This document shows positions 54,737-64,000 of a stretch of 64,000 nucleotides of DNA, one piece after another. Below the pieces are notes generated by a model, which did no database searches, was not told where the DNA came from, and saw only the letters and a list, made by a program, of their open reading frames with translations. Numbering within the stretch: the stretch's first letter is position 1; each line of letters opens with the position of its first letter. The translations under genes were made by a program, and so were the position numbers. Source of the DNA: Syntrophobacterales bacterium (GTDB lineage Bacteria > Desulfobacterota > Syntrophobacteria > Syntrophobacterales > Thermodesulforhabdaceae); contig JAOACS010000031.1 in NCBI GenBank assembly GCA_026417655.1, forward strand, positions 124,001 to 188,000, written 5' to 3'.

Positions 54737-56638
54737 ATGATACTCGTCATTAATAAGCAGGCCTCAGAAGACACAATAAATGAAATCAAGCGTCTTATTA
54801 GGGATAAGGGTTATACCCCCCGAGAGATTCACGGAACCGATGAACGTCTTATTGGAGTTGTAGGTTATTCTGATAAGGACAGATTAGATCCGGCGTATTT
54901 TGAAACCATTTCAGGAGTTTCCAAGGTAATTCCCGTAAGTAAACCCTATAAGCTCGTTAGTCGAGATTTCCATCCCGATCCTTCCAGAATTAAGATAGGG
55001 GATGTAGTAATAGGTGGTGACCGACTGGTAGTTATAGCAGGACCATGTAGTGTTGAGGATCGAAAGACAACCCTTGAAATCGCCCGTCTAGTTCGCCGCC
55101 ATGGGGCGGTATTATTTCGTGGTGGTGCCTTTAAGCCTAGAACATCTCCCTACAGTTTCCAGGGACTTGGAGAAGAGGGATTGAAAATCCTTGCCGAGGT
55201 CCGAGAAGAAACGGGGCTACGGATAGTATCGGAGATTACATCACCCGCTCAAGCCGATCTCATGATGAAATACGTCGATGTGGTGCAGATTGGAGCCCGT
55301 AATATGCAAAATTTTGAGCTCCTTAGGTGTGTCGGTAGAATGGGGAAACCGGTCCTTCTCAAAAGAGGGCTTGCTGCAACCATTGAAGAATGGCTCATGG
55401 CGGCAGAGTATATCCTTTCGGAAGGAAATGATCAGGTAATTCTATGTGAGCGAGGCATTCGCACCTTTGAACATTATACCAGGAATACTCTGGATCTTAC
55501 CGCCGTACCGGTAGTTAAAAAGCTTACCCACCTTCCAGTCATTGTGGATCCAAGTCACGCCACGGGGCTCAGGGAAAAAGTGCTTCCAATGGCCCGAGCC
55601 GCTATTGCGGCAGGAGCCGATGGAATTATGGTAGAGGTCCACATAGAACCGGATAGGGCCTTATCTGATGGTGCCCAGAGCCTCTATCCCGAGCAATTCG
55701 AACGACTCATGAGGGATCTTCATGTCATCTCGCCTGTTGTAGGAAAACAACTTGATTTTGATTACCTTCCCAAAGCTCGCTATCTAGCCCGAAAAGATCA
55801 TGCGGTAGAACCTATAGTGGTCTATTCAGGTGATCCTGGCTCTTTTAGCCACAAAGCGGCTCTACAATTCTTCGGCGAAACGGTTCCTATGAAAAACCTT
55901 TCCTCCTTCCGGGAAGTCTTTTCGGCAGTTGTGGAAGGCAGAGCCACATGGGGTGTTGTCCCCTTGGAAAACTCCCTCACCGGAAGTATCCACGTAAATT
56001 ATGATCTACTTATGGAATACGATCTCAATATTGTTGGAGAACTAACACTTAGGATAGTTCACAACCTTATAGGTATTGAGGGAACGACGTTGGATAAAAT
56101 CAGAACCCTCTATTCTCATCCTCAGGTCTTTGAGCAATGTAAGGAATTTCTTGATAAACACCCTCACTGGGATCTCGTTGCCTGCAAAGACACAGCAACG
56201 GCTGTAAAGCGCGTTGCCGAGAAAAATGATTATTCCTACGCTGCAATAGCAAGTGCTGAAGCGGCTAAGATATTCAACATGACTATAATTAAAGAAGGCA
56301 TAGAGACTCATCCCCGCAATTTCACAAGGTTTGTAATAATAGCCAGAGAAAAGGCCTTCGAAGGCTATAGAGACAAGTCCTCTCTTATTTTTTCTGTAAG
56401 CAACCGTCCTGGGGCTTTATACGAGGTCTTAAAAATTTTTGCAGAAAATGGAATAAACCTTGTGAAACTAGAATCCCGTCCCATTCATGGACGTCCATGG
56501 GAGTATCTCTTTTATGCTGATGTGGAGATCGATCTCGGAAGCCAAGAGCACTATCCTGTGGTTGAAGAGATCAAAGCCAGCACAGAGTTCTTCAAATTCC
56601 TTGGAAGTTACAGAAAGGGGATGCAGGTAACCGACTAG
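54737..56638 (+). CDS. aroF/pheA: DAHP synthase - prephenate dehydratase - ACT fusion
   Basis: A 633-residue fusion. Residues 1-340 are a type I-beta DAHP synthase with a ferredoxin-like N-domain: AGPCSVEDR, FKPRTSPYSFQGLG, QIGARNMQNFELL, LCERGIRTFE and VDPSHATG. It makes DAHP, the first shikimate step. Residues about 361-540 are prephenate dehydratase (VVYSGDPGSFSHKAALQFFG; GVVPLENSLTGS; RNFTRFVII), the route to phenylpyruvate. Residues 545-625 are an ACT domain with ESRP, the Phe sensor. No chorismate mutase is included. ATG at 54737 follows GGAGG by 8 nt. First and late pathway enzymes thus share one Phe-sensing chain, and the gene is under a Phe attenuator. Confidence 0.93.
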   Translation: MILVINKQASEDTINEIKRLIRDKGYTPREIHGTDERLIGVVGYSDKDRLDPAYFETISGVSKVIPVSKPYKLVSRDFHPDPSRIKIGDVVIGGDRLVVIAGPCSVEDRKTTLEIARLVRRHGAVLFRGGAFKPRTSPYSFQGLGEEGLKILAEVREETGLRIVSEITSPAQADLMMKYVDVVQIGARNMQNFELLRCVGRMGKPVLLKRGLAATIEEWLMAAEYILSEGNDQVILCERGIRTFEHYTRNTLDLTAVPVVKKLTHLPVIVDPSHATGLREKVLPMARAAIAAGADGIMVEVHIEPDRALSDGAQSLYPEQFERLMRDLHVISPVVGKQLDFDYLPKARYLARKDHAVEPIVVYSGDPGSFSHKAALQFFGETVPMKNLSSFREVFSAVVEGRATWGVVPLENSLTGSIHVNYDLLMEYDLNIVGELTLRIVHNLIGIEGTTLDKIRTLYSHPQVFEQCKEFLDKHPHWDLVACKDTATAVKRVAEKNDYSYAAIASAEAAKIFNMTIIKEGIETHPRNFTRFVIIAREKAFEGYRDKSSLIFSVSNRPGALYEVLKIFAENGINLVKLESRPIHGRPWEYLFYADVEIDLGSQEHYPVVEEIKASTEFFKFLGSYRKGMQVTD

Positions 56639-56651
56639 AGATATATCCGCA

Positions 56652-56673
56652 AGGTCGAGCCTATGCTCGACCT
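56652..56673. other. hairpin between convergent genes
   Basis: A perfect 9-bp stem AGGTCGAGC-CTAT-GCTCGACCT follows the fusion gene stop by 13 nt. No T-run follows on either strand, so it is not a classical terminator; it may stabilise the transcript 3' end or act with Rho. Confidence 0.5.
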
Positions 56674-56683
56674 ATTCCCTCCA

Positions 56684-57610
56684 TTACCTCAAAATTAGCT
56701 TTATTATCTCCACATCCTGGCTTATTTGGGCTATAAGTTCCTCGATCGCAGAAAATTTTTTTTCACCCCTTATGTAATGCTCGAATGAAACGGTTATCTC
56801 CTTTCCATAGAGATTTCCATTAAAACCGAGTATGTGAACCTCAAGGGACAGCTGGGTTTCACCAAATGTGGGGTTGTAACCTATGTTGGTGGCCCCTTTA
56901 AATCTTTTACCATCAAAAGTAACCCATGTGGCATATACTCCTTCCTTTGGTATGACGTGATCACCAACGTCCACATTGGCTGTTGGAAAGCCCAGTAGCT
57001 TCCCACCACGATCCCGACCCCTTAGCACTGGACCAGTGATTGAATATGAACGCCCCAATAGTCTAGCGGCAAAATGGACTCGACCTTCTTTAATAACTTT
57101 GCGAATCGCCGTGCTGCTTACCACAAACCCTTCTATAGAGATTTCGGGCAAAACATCTACTCCAAAACCGTATTTATTGCCATATTCTTTGAGCATCTCT
57201 ATGTTGCCTTCTCTACCCCTGCCAAAGTGATAATCATAGCCCACAACAATCCATCGAATGCCTAAGCCATGAACAAGATAGGAAAGAATAAAATCCTGAG
57301 CGGTAATCGAGGCAAATTCACGCGAGAAGGGAATAACTATTGTATAATCAACACCAAGCTGGGCAAGTATATTGAGTTTTTCATAATGGGGAGTAATAAA
57401 TCGCAGATTACATTCAGGACATAGAACCTTTACTGGATGAGGACTAAAGGTTATTACAACAGAAGAACCTCCTAGCTCCTTAGCACGTTCTCTCGCCGTA
57501 TTTATAAGAGCCTGATGTCCCTTATGGACTCCGTCAAAGTTTCCTATTGTAACAACAGGATTTTTAAGGTTAAGTTTAGTGTTAATGGAGAATCCTTCAA
57601 TCACTTCCAT
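56684..57610 (-). CDS. ribF: bifunctional riboflavin kinase / FAD synthetase
   Basis: A 308-residue enzyme making FMN and FAD. The N-terminal nucleotidyltransferase has VTIGNFDGVHKGHQALI and the HxGH-like core; STAIRKVIKEGRV precedes the C-terminal flavokinase with GRGREGN, the GFPTANVD motif and ATNIGYNPTFGE. The length is normal. Convergent with the fusion gene. Confidence 0.96.
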   Translation of the reverse strand: MEVIEGFSINTKLNLKNPVVTIGNFDGVHKGHQALINTARERAKELGGSSVVITFSPHPVKVLCPECNLRFITPHYEKLNILAQLGVDYTIVIPFSREFASITAQDFILSYLVHGLGIRWIVVGYDYHFGRGREGNIEMLKEYGNKYGFGVDVLPEISIEGFVVSSTAIRKVIKEGRVHFAARLLGRSYSITGPVLRGRDRGGKLLGFPTANVDVGDHVIPKEGVYATWVTFDGKRFKGATNIGYNPTFGETQLSLEVHILGFNGNLYGKEITVSFEHYIRGEKKFSAIEELIAQISQDVEIIKLILR

Positions 57611-57701
57611 AGATTATGACTCCCTTCTCACGAGCGTTCTTAATGGCCTTTTGCAATATGCTACCCCTCCATAAACTCCTACTATCCCGATTTTGCCAAT
57701 C

Positions 57702-57730
57702 TTGACAATGGGGAGTTTGTAAGATATGGT
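57702..57730 (+). promoter_or_regulatory. promoter of tRNA-Leu
   Basis: TTGACA (57702-57707), 17-bp spacer, TATGGT (57725-57730); start expected near 57737, about 30 nt before the tRNA. Confidence 0.7.
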
Positions 57731-57767
57731 AAAAACATTCGATTATCAATGAACTTTTACATGTAAT

Positions 57768-57854
57768 GCCGAAGTGGCGGAATTGGTAGACGCGCTAGAT
57801 TCAGGATCTAGTAGGTGTATGCCTGTCGGGGTTCGAGTCCCCGCTTCGGCACCA
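57768..57854 (+). tRNA. tRNA-Leu (anticodon CAG)
   Basis: An 87-nt class II tRNA with encoded CCA. Acceptor GCCGAAG/CTTCGGC; anticodon arm CTAGA-TTCAGGA-TCTAG gives anticodon CAG for CUG. A long variable arm (TAGGTGTATGCCTGT region) and T arm CGGGG-TTCGAGT-CCCCG are present. CTG is one of the six Leu codons in the leuL run. Confidence 0.97.
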
Positions 57855-57874
57855 TATCGGAAAGGATAGAACCA

Positions 57875-58780
57875 ATGGGGGAACCTTTGAAAGAATCTAC
57901 TGCTACCGTCGTGGTAACCTTCCATCCTCCCGACGAATTGTGGGAAAATCTTAAGGTTATCGCTAGCCAAGTTGATTGGATCATCATTATAGATAACACC
58001 CCTGGAGGTATAAACCCAAGAATTCAAGAGGAACGAATCACAATTCTTTCAAACAAACGTAATATTGGACTTGCAAGAGCTCAAAACCTAGGTATAGGCC
58101 TTGCCATATCTATGGGGTATGAATGGGTCCTACTGCTTGACCAAGATTCGAGACCTGCACCAGATTTTATGGAAAGAATGGGAGAGTACTATAAATCCCT
58201 TTCCCCGGAAGATCAAAGTAATCTTCTTATGTTAACCCCTAATTTATACGATAATACCTTTGGTTTCTTCTATCCTCGAATTGTAAAATCTAGTTTTTTG
58301 TTCAAACGAACATATTGTAAAGATAGGAAAGGGATTCCCAATGCTCTCATTACTATCTCTTCAGGGAGTCTAATCCCTGTAAGATCATTCTATCGGATAG
58401 GCTTTATGGACGATTCGCTTTTCATAGACCATGTAGATAATGATTTTTGCCTAAGGGGTCTCTCCTCCGGTCTTGTGATACATGTAGTCTGTGGGGCTCT
58501 GCTCTTTCACAGGTTGGGAAACTATAAAAAAGTCTATTCAATGGGATCTTTTTTAATAAAGCCTAGCTTTTATCCACCCTTTAGACGCTACTTCATCTAC
58601 CGTAATAGAGTTTTAGTATGGAGACGCTATTTTAAGAAAGTGCCTAGTTTTGTTCTCCACGATGCCCTGGTCACCCTTTATGATCTACTGAAGATAGCCC
58701 TTTTAGAGGATCGCCGAAGAGAAAAATTTAAGGCTATTTTTGAAGGGATACTGGACGGATGGAAAGGTTATAGTCACTAA
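57875..58780 (+). CDS. GT2-family glycosyltransferase (rhamnosyltransferase-like)
   Basis: A 301-residue GT-A fold enzyme. N-terminal TVVVTFHPPDELWENL, the nucleotide-sugar segment NIGLARAQNLGI and the metal-binding LLLDQDSRP (D-x-D) are clear, followed by FIDHVDNDFCLRG. The pattern resembles rhamnosyltransferases of surface polysaccharide synthesis. ATG at 57875 has AAAGGA about 8 nt upstream; a longer frame begins inside tRNA-Leu. The C-terminus is hydrophobic and basic and may lie on the membrane. It stands alone after the tRNA, with no other polysaccharide genes here. Confidence 0.88.
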   Translation: MGEPLKESTATVVVTFHPPDELWENLKVIASQVDWIIIIDNTPGGINPRIQEERITILSNKRNIGLARAQNLGIGLAISMGYEWVLLLDQDSRPAPDFMERMGEYYKSLSPEDQSNLLMLTPNLYDNTFGFFYPRIVKSSFLFKRTYCKDRKGIPNALITISSGSLIPVRSFYRIGFMDDSLFIDHVDNDFCLRGLSSGLVIHVVCGALLFHRLGNYKKVYSMGSFLIKPSFYPPFRRYFIYRNRVLVWRRYFKKVPSFVLHDALVTLYDLLKIALLEDRRREKFKAIFEGILDGWKGYSH

Positions 58781-58902
58781 AAGGGCTCCCTCCGCTCCCT
58801 ATCTTAATCCCCTTTACACCTCCATCAAAGCATAACCAACAATCTTTTTTCCCCTAGAGGAGACCTGCCAAGTAATAGAGTCCTTATAAGGAAACACAGA
58901 AC

Positions 58903-60309
58903 CTAAAACTTTCTCTCCTTCGGTTGATCCTGTTCTCCCCTTCGCTTCAAATTTGTTAACTTCCTCTGAATAAGATCCTTATCCTGCTGAGAAGAGGCTA
59001 GGGAGAGAGCCTTTTCGTAGTGGAAGGTTGCGAGCCTTTGGTCACCAATCTTGGCGTAATGATCACCAAGATATGTGTGGGCCTCCCTTAAGCGCCCTAG
59101 TTTTCCTAAAACTGTTCCAAGGTGATACTCTATATCTATGAAGAAATCAGAATAGGAGAGGGCTTTTTCGTAGTGTTCAAGGGCTTCCGAAAATCTTTCA
59201 TTTTCCTCAAGTATAATGCCGTATCGGTAATGAAGGATGGGATTTTCCCGAGATAGGCTAAGGGATTGGGTAAAAACCGAGTTAGCCTTTTCATACTGCC
59301 TCTGCCTCACCAAAACCTCGGAAAGCTTTGTCGCTATAAAAATATTTCCTCTCTGAGTTTGCCAGGCAGTTTCTAGATAATTAGCGGCATCATAAATACT
59401 TCCCATTCCCAAAGCTCTGATCCCCTGAGCATAGGCAACCACTGGTGTATCGTAATTGAGCTGCTGGGCATCCCTTATGATACGGTCAAGCCCCGAAATA
59501 TCATTAGTGATCCCAAGAATGGTGGCCTTCGCATAGGGAAATAGCCCTATTGATTTTTTTTCACTAGAGGAGCCAAGTTTTTTAGCCACTACCGAAAGAT
59601 AGTCAATACGTTCTGCAATTCCCGGGTGAGACATAAGATAGTCGTAATTTCCGGGACGCCCCTGCCATTGTTTCTGGGAAAGTTTCTGCATGGCGGATAG
59701 GGCATCATAAGGAGAATAGCCTGATGTGGTAAGAATTCTAAGGCCGATCTGATCCGCCTCCCGTTCATGGTCTCGACTATAACTTAGAGCAACCGTTTGA
59801 GCTCCTCCTATACTCCCTGTGGTTATTGCTTGAGCAAGTTGAGGGTTCCCTATCAGTGCTCCAGCAAGAATCGCTGCAAGGGATGCAACCATAAGAGTCT
59901 TTTGTTGCTCTAGTTGTCGATGTATATGCCTTGCCTGAGCATGGGCAATTTCGTGGGCAATAACCGAAGCTAGCTCACCCTCATTAGTCATAAGGTTTAT
60001 GAGGCCAGTGTTTACGAAGACATAACCTCCGGGGATCGTAAAGGCATTGGGGATATCATTATCTATAACGAAGAACTTATACTTGTATGGAATGGATTCA
60101 GCGTTCTTTACAAGTTTATTACCTAACTCTGTAACGTAGAAATTTACCTCGGGACTATTAAGGAAACGATAATTTTCCTGAACTTTACGAAAAACCTCTC
60201 GTCCAAGTTCAATCTCATCCTTCAAATCAAGAGCTCCAGCCCCTTTTGGAAAAAAACTCCAAAAAATCATAAAACCAGCTGTTAACGTCACCAGAGCTTT
60301 AGCGGACAT
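58903..60309 (-). CDS. bepA: periplasmic M48 metalloprotease with TPR repeats (BepA-like)
   Basis: A 468-residue exported protein with an N-terminal signal (FMIFWSFFPKGAGALD). The zinc motif is VIAHEIAHAQARH (HExxH), with the third ligand in HEREADQIGLRIL. The C-terminal half (from about residue 290) consists of tetratricopeptide repeats (for example NPILHYRYGIILEENERFSE; EYHLGTVLGKLGRLREA). BepA-type proteases check assembly of outer-membrane proteins such as LptD. It is the last gene of the obg-proBA-nadD-rsfS run, 11 nt after rsfS. Confidence 0.9.
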   Translation of the reverse strand: MSAKALVTLTAGFMIFWSFFPKGAGALDLKDEIELGREVFRKVQENYRFLNSPEVNFYVTELGNKLVKNAESIPYKYKFFVIDNDIPNAFTIPGGYVFVNTGLINLMTNEGELASVIAHEIAHAQARHIHRQLEQQKTLMVASLAAILAGALIGNPQLAQAITTGSIGGAQTVALSYSRDHEREADQIGLRILTTSGYSPYDALSAMQKLSQKQWQGRPGNYDYLMSHPGIAERIDYLSVVAKKLGSSSEKKSIGLFPYAKATILGITNDISGLDRIIRDAQQLNYDTPVVAYAQGIRALGMGSIYDAANYLETAWQTQRGNIFIATKLSEVLVRQRQYEKANSVFTQSLSLSRENPILHYRYGIILEENERFSEALEHYEKALSYSDFFIDIEYHLGTVLGKLGRLREAHTYLGDHYAKIGDQRLATFHYEKALSLASSQQDKDLIQRKLTNLKRRGEQDQPKERKF

Positions 60310-60320
60310 CTCTATGTCTC

Positions 60321-60761
60321 CTAAGCATCTTCCCTTCCATCCCTTTCACCAGTTTTCCACACATTGGGCGCTTCGGACCATAGACTTTCGAGATCGTAGG
60401 TTTCCCTCACCGGATCATGAAAGACATGAACAACCACATCTTCATAGTCCATTAGAACCCAGCGTCCCTCCTTCCTACCCTCTATGCCTATGGGACGATA
60501 TCCAGCCTTTCCCATCTCCTCTTCTATGTGATCAACAATACCTTGCACTTGCTTTGTTGATTGTCCACTGCATATTACGAAATAATCTGTGAAATTGCAT
60601 AGCCCCTCCAGAGACAACACAGAAAGTCGCTGAGCCTTATAATTGTCGGCAATCTTAGCACAGAGGAAAGCCTTTTCTTGAGATGAAAGGGAGAGGATCG
60701 TTTTTGACCTTTTCTTTCTGGAAGTTCTTACTGTTTTATTATCCTCTACCATACCTATCAA
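60321..60761 (-). CDS. rsfS: ribosomal silencing factor
   Basis: A 146-residue RsfS/Iojap protein that binds ribosomal protein L14 and blocks subunit joining during starvation. The core reads LEGLCNFTDYFVICSGQST, VDHIEEEM and WVLMDYEDVVVHVFHDPVRETYDLE (seen in parts), all typical. A TTG start at 60761 is chosen because AGAGGTG lies 6-7 nt upstream; ATG at 60752 would be 15 nt from it. A basic N-terminal tail of about 25 residues precedes the domain. It follows nadD, a conserved arrangement. Confidence 0.94.
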   Translation of the reverse strand: MIGMVEDNKTVRTSRKKRSKTILSLSSQEKAFLCAKIADNYKAQRLSVLSLEGLCNFTDYFVICSGQSTKQVQGIVDHIEEEMGKAGYRPIGIEGRKEGRWVLMDYEDVVVHVFHDPVRETYDLESLWSEAPNVWKTGERDGREDA

Positions 60762-60804
60762 TCTACACCTCTTTATTTATTTTTTTCCTAAGACTGGACC
60801 ATCC

Positions 60805-61458
60805 TTATACATAAAGACGGTTACATATTATGTATTCCCTTACCGCTTCAGGCACCAGAAATCTTATAGACCGTCCCAGGGAAACAAACTCTCTTATTTT
60901 AGAAGCTGAAATATCGAGGAGAGTTACCGATACCAATTTTATAGGTCGCCACAGGGGATGTTCAAAACATTTTTTATTTCCGATCCAGTAATAATCTAAT
61001 TTTAACCGATCGGAGATAAAACTTGAAATGTTTTCCCGGGACGCCCCCGGCCGAATCATAATAACAATCGAGGCAAGGTTAAAAATCTCCTTGTAGTGCC
61101 ACCATGAGTCTATTTCCAAAAAGGCATCACTTCCTATTAGGAAAAAAATATCCACACCCTCATACATTCTTATCAAGCTGTTAAGCGTTCTTACAGTGTA
61201 GGAAACTCCTCCCAATTGAGCTTCAATATCGGAGACAGCAAATTTTGGATGGCCGCCGATAGCAAGACCAAGCATATTGTAGCGGTGCTCAAAGGGCACA
61301 AGAAGGGAAACATCTTTGTGGGGAGGGATAAAGGTAGGTATGAAGATAACCTGATCCAATTTAAGCTCTTCACAAACCTCTTCTGCAACCCTTAGATGTC
61401 CGAAATGAATCGGATTGAAGCTTCCTCCAAATACCCCTAACCGTCTTAAGTTGTCCAT
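60805..61458 (-). CDS. nadD: nicotinate-nucleotide adenylyltransferase
   Basis: A 217-residue NAD-synthesis enzyme joining nicotinate mononucleotide and ATP. LGVFGGSFNPIHFGHLRVAEE with the HxGH motif, IPPHK, FLIGSDAFLEIDSWWHYKEI and the late ISASKIREFVSLG (S-x-x-x-R) are diagnostic. Its start overlaps the proA stop by 1 nt. Confidence 0.96.
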   Translation of the reverse strand: MDNLRRLGVFGGSFNPIHFGHLRVAEEVCEELKLDQVIFIPTFIPPHKDVSLLVPFEHRYNMLGLAIGGHPKFAVSDIEAQLGGVSYTVRTLNSLIRMYEGVDIFFLIGSDAFLEIDSWWHYKEIFNLASIVIMIRPGASRENISSFISDRLKLDYYWIGNKKCFEHPLWRPIKLVSVTLLDISASKIREFVSLGRSIRFLVPEAVREYIICNRLYV

Positions 61459-62711
61459 CAGCTTCTCAATTGACCGTTTCCTATGGCTATGAATTTGGTG
61501 GTAGTCAATTCCTCAAGACCCATGGGACCGAAAGCGTGAAGCTTCGAAGTCGAAATACCTATTTCTGCACCTAATCCAAGCTGATAACCATCATTTAGGC
61601 GTGTGGAGGCATTAACCAAAACAAGGGAGGATTGAACCTCCTCAAGAAATCGCCAACTCTTCCTGTAATCTTCTGTAACTATTGCTTCCGTATGGTTAGA
61701 ACCATAATGATGGATATGGTCTATCGCTTCCTCCATTGAATCAACAATCTTTATAGCAAGAATAAGATCAAGATACTCGGCATACCAGTCCTCTTCCGTT
61801 GCTTCAGCGCAGTCTATAATTTTTCTTGTCCTATCACAGCCTCTAAGCTCAACACCGGCACTTCTAAAAACCTCTGCCATCCTAGGAAGAAAGGTTTCCG
61901 CAACGTCTCGATGCACTAAGAGAGTCTCCATGGCATTACAGACGCTTGGACGTTGGACCTTGGCGTTAAAGCAAATTTTTTCGGCCTTTTCTAAATCGGC
62001 ATCATTGTCCACATAGATATGACACACTCCCTTGTAGTGCTTTAAAACTGGCATCCTGGCGTGTTCTGCGACAAACCGAATCAGCTCCTCACCACCCCTT
62101 GGTATAACTACATCCACCTGGTCTTCCATCTTGAGAAGCTCTAAGACGGCGGAACGATCGGTTGTGGGAACAACCTGGACAGCGTCAGCAGGAAGACCTG
62201 CCTTCTCAAGACTACTGCGGATAATGTCACAAAGAGCCTTGTTGGAATGGAAAGCCTCTGAACCACCTCTAAGAATTACGGCGTTACCTGCTTTAATGCA
62301 AAGTATCGAAGCATCGATTGTTACGTTAGGACGGGATTCGTAGATAATGGCTATGACCCCAAGCGGTATTCTCATTCTCCCTACTTTTAAACCATTTGGT
62401 CTAATCCACATCTTGGTAATCTCTCCCACAGGATCAGGAAGTTTTATAACCTCCTCAATACCGGCTATCATCTCCTTCATGACCTTTTCAGAAAGGGTAA
62501 GTCTTTCAAGTTTTGCACCAGATATTCCCATGGCTTTAGCATTTTCCAAATCAAGTTTATTGGCTTCCATGATAACATTATGATTTTCCACAAGAGCCTG
62601 AGCCATAAGCTTTAGGGCTTCATTTTTCTGAGATGTTGAAGCCTTGGCCATTTTATAGGATGCGGCCTTTGCCATAGTACCTATTTCTTTAAGCGTAGTC
62701 TGCCAGTTCAT
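61458..62711 (-). CDS. proA: gamma-glutamyl phosphate reductase
   Basis: A 417-residue NADPH-dependent aldehyde-dehydrogenase-fold enzyme, second step of proline synthesis. [36 protein letters not shown] with the catalytic Cys (in [12 protein letters not shown]), and the C-terminal [16 protein letters not shown] are diagnostic. ATG at 62711 has GGAGGAGAGG upstream and overlaps the proB end by 23 nt; an in-frame start at 62756 lies inside proB. Confidence 0.96.
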   Translation of the reverse strand: MNWQTTLKEIGTMAKAASYKMAKASTSQKNEALKLMAQALVENHNVIMEANKLDLENAKAMGISGAKLERLTLSEKVMKEMIAGIEEVIKLPDPVGEITKMWIRPNGLKVGRMRIPLGVIAIIYESRPNVTIDASILCIKAGNAVILRGGSEAFHSNKALCDIIRSSLEKAGLPADAVQVVPTTDRSAVLELLKMEDQVDVVIPRGGEELIRFVAEHARMPVLKHYKGVCHIYVDNDADLEKAEKICFNAKVQRPSVCNAMETLLVHRDVAETFLPRMAEVFRSAGVELRGCDRTRKIIDCAEATEEDWYAEYLDLILAIKIVDSMEEAIDHIHHYGSNHTEAIVTEDYRKSWRFLEEVQSSLVLVNASTRLNDGYQLGLGAEIGISTSKLHAFGPMGLEELTTTKFIAIGNGQLRS

Positions 62712-63912
62712 TAGCCCTCTCCTCCAGTTTGTCGGCCTCTTCAAAGACAAGAGCAAGGTTATTCCGATGAATTACCTCATCGGAATGTTTGTAACCCAAA
62801 ATACTCTCTATTTCGGATGTGTGACATCCTTTGATCTTTTCTATTTCAGAGGCCCTATAGTTAGATAATCCTACAGCTATGACCTGACCAGAGGTATCTA
62901 AACATCTTACAGGTGCCCCCATACCAAATGTTCCTCGAACCTCCAGTATCCCTGCAGGGAGAAGAGACTTTCCCTTATGGACAATGGCTTCTACGGCACC
63001 ACCGTCAATGATGAGATCCCCGGCAGGGTGAGGCACATGAGCAAGCCAAACTTTACGGCCCTGGTAAAGTTTTTTATCTGGAACAAAGAGTGTCCCTAGG
63101 CATTCCCCTTGCATAAGCCTCAAAAGCACGTCCCTTTCTCTACCCGGGGCAATTATCAAAGGAATTCCGATGGCAAGGGATTTTTTAGCAGCCATTAACT
63201 TGCTTATCATTCCTCCCGTTCCAGTAGAACTTGTCTGTGATGAGGCACAGGAGAGAATTTGTCGATCTACTCTATGGACCTCTGGGATCAATTTCGCCGA
63301 TGGGTGTTCTCTTGGGTCATGGTCGTAGAGTCCAGCTATGTCAGTTAAGACCACAATGAGGTCGGCCCCCACTAACCCACCTATGAGAACTGCAAGCTGG
63401 TCATTATCCCCAAACTTGATTTCCTCCACTGCAACAGTATCGTTTTCGTTTATAACAGGAATTATGTTCCATTCGATAAGGGTTTCAAGGGTATTTCTAG
63501 CGTTAAGGTAGCGTTGACGATATCCGAGGTCATCACCGGTAAGAAGCACCTGAGCAACAAGTGTATCGTGCTTATCAAAGGCCTCTTCCCATGCCTGCAT
63601 AAGAAAACTCTGGCCAACCGCTGCAGTGGCCTGTTTGTAGGGAATAGATTTTGGCTTTTCCGTAAGCCCCAGTTTCTTCATGCCGGAGGCTATAGCACCA
63701 GAGGAAACTATAAGGATCTCTCGTCCACTACTACGAAGCTCAGCGATTTGGTCGCTTATGCGATGGATCATTACCCGATCGAGCCCTTTTTGTCCTGTAA
63801 GGACGGCACTTCCTATTTTGATCACAATACGGCGACATCGGTCAAAAATCCTTTTTCTTTCCTCAATAATTTTCAAATCTACAACTCCCCCTTCATTCAA
63901 AGAAACACTCAT
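62689..63912 (-). CDS. proB: glutamate 5-kinase with PUA domain
   Basis: A 407-residue kinase phosphorylating glutamate for proline synthesis. The amino-acid-kinase core has [47 protein letters not shown] and [12 protein letters not shown]. The C-terminal PUA domain (about 290-375) is complete. The N-terminus has about 25 extra residues before the core; AAGGA 4 nt before ATG supports this start. Its start overlaps the obg stop as TAATG. Confidence 0.96.
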   Translation of the reverse strand: MSVSLNEGGVVDLKIIEERKRIFDRCRRIVIKIGSAVLTGQKGLDRVMIHRISDQIAELRSSGREILIVSSGAIASGMKKLGLTEKPKSIPYKQATAAVGQSFLMQAWEEAFDKHDTLVAQVLLTGDDLGYRQRYLNARNTLETLIEWNIIPVINENDTVAVEEIKFGDNDQLAVLIGGLVGADLIVVLTDIAGLYDHDPREHPSAKLIPEVHRVDRQILSCASSQTSSTGTGGMISKLMAAKKSLAIGIPLIIAPGRERDVLLRLMQGECLGTLFVPDKKLYQGRKVWLAHVPHPAGDLIIDGGAVEAIVHKGKSLLPAGILEVRGTFGMGAPVRCLDTSGQVIAVGLSNYRASEIEKIKGCHTSEIESILGYKHSDEVIHRNNLALVFEEADKLEERANELADYA

Positions 63913-64000
63913 TAGGTCCTTGGATTATACAACAGTTCAGAGACCCTGTTAATAAGCTCAGGTATGCCCTTGTGTGTAACAGCAGAGATAGAGAGGAGAG
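63912..64000 (-). CDS. obgE: Obg-type GTPase, C-terminal end only
   Basis: The last 28 codons are visible: LLSISAVTHKGIPELINRVS with a short tail ending NPRT. This fits the G5 (SA) motif and final helix of Obg GTPases, and the gene order obg-proB-proA is common. The gene runs off the right edge, so identity rests on this short piece and context. Confidence 0.7.
   Translation of the reverse strand, partial: LLSISAVTHKGIPELINRVSELLYNPRT

Noticed and set aside
56652-56673. Intrinsic terminator after the DAHP synthase fusion
   Set aside because: The hairpin is perfect but neither strand shows a T-run directly after it.

Overview
The window reads as chromosomal DNA of an anaerobic, Gram-negative bacterium, most likely a Desulfobacterota (former Deltaproteobacteria) sulfate reducer or syntroph. 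The main pointers are: an AhbC-type radical SAM enzyme of the alternative (siroheme) heme route next to hemB; an HdrA/MvhD pair facing formate-THF ligase and FolD; a UbiA-type prenyltransferase with a UbiE/MenG methylase, as in futalosine-type menaquinone synthesis; CbiC and CbiD of the anaerobic cobalamin route; HypA/HypB for NiFe hydrogenase; a DUF6485 protein; and the order obg-proB-proA-nadD-rsfS. Base composition looks moderate and even. I see no rRNA, CRISPR array, phage, transposase or defence island.

Layout. 1-4743 (minus): tripartite RND efflux operon, outer-membrane partner cut by the window edge. 4853-4928: tRNA-Ala. 14909-5017 (minus): seven tightly packed genes (chemoreceptor, two hybrid histidine kinases, prenyltransferase, methylase, cbiC, PilZ) behind a sigma-54-like promoter. 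15157-17115: leucine leader peptide, attenuator and leuA. 17193-20730: two decayed genes flanking glnE. 20743-25609: panE, hisB, hypAB, hemB, ahbC. 25624-27447: ClpX-like AAA+ unfoldase transcribed into ahbC-hemB. 27652-30823: bioAFD behind a BirA-type operator, then tRNA-Phe. 31031-33186: an unrecognised gene, ddl and an HD phosphohydrolase. 33454-39448: fhs and folD convergent with mvhD and hdrA. 39713-47466: gyrB-gyrA-gpsA-sensor kinase behind a highly structured gyrB leader. 47772-50593: a porin-like protein and a lipoprotein. 50620-54409: glnS, cbiD, an isochorismatase-like hydrolase, DUF6485. 54452-56638: phenylalanine leader peptide, attenuator and a DAHP synthase/prephenate dehydratase fusion. 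56684-58780: ribF, tRNA-Leu, a glycosyltransferase. 63912-58903 (minus): obg-proB-proA-nadD-rsfS and a BepA-like protease.

How it fits together. Most genes are core metabolism: C1/electron transfer, heme, cobalamin, menaquinone, biotin and amino acids. The richest unexplained structure is in RNA leaders. Two ribosome-mediated attenuators can be read in full (six Leu codons before leuA; a run of Phe codons before the fusion gene), each with mutually exclusive hairpins. The gyrB 5' leader is closed by a 12-bp helix and contains competing palindromes. Other leads are the ClpX-like unfoldase that keeps the ClpP-binding loop but lacks the zinc domain, the loss of metal-site histidines in LeuA, and two freshly decayed genes. 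I did not find a clear-cut new defence or mobile system.
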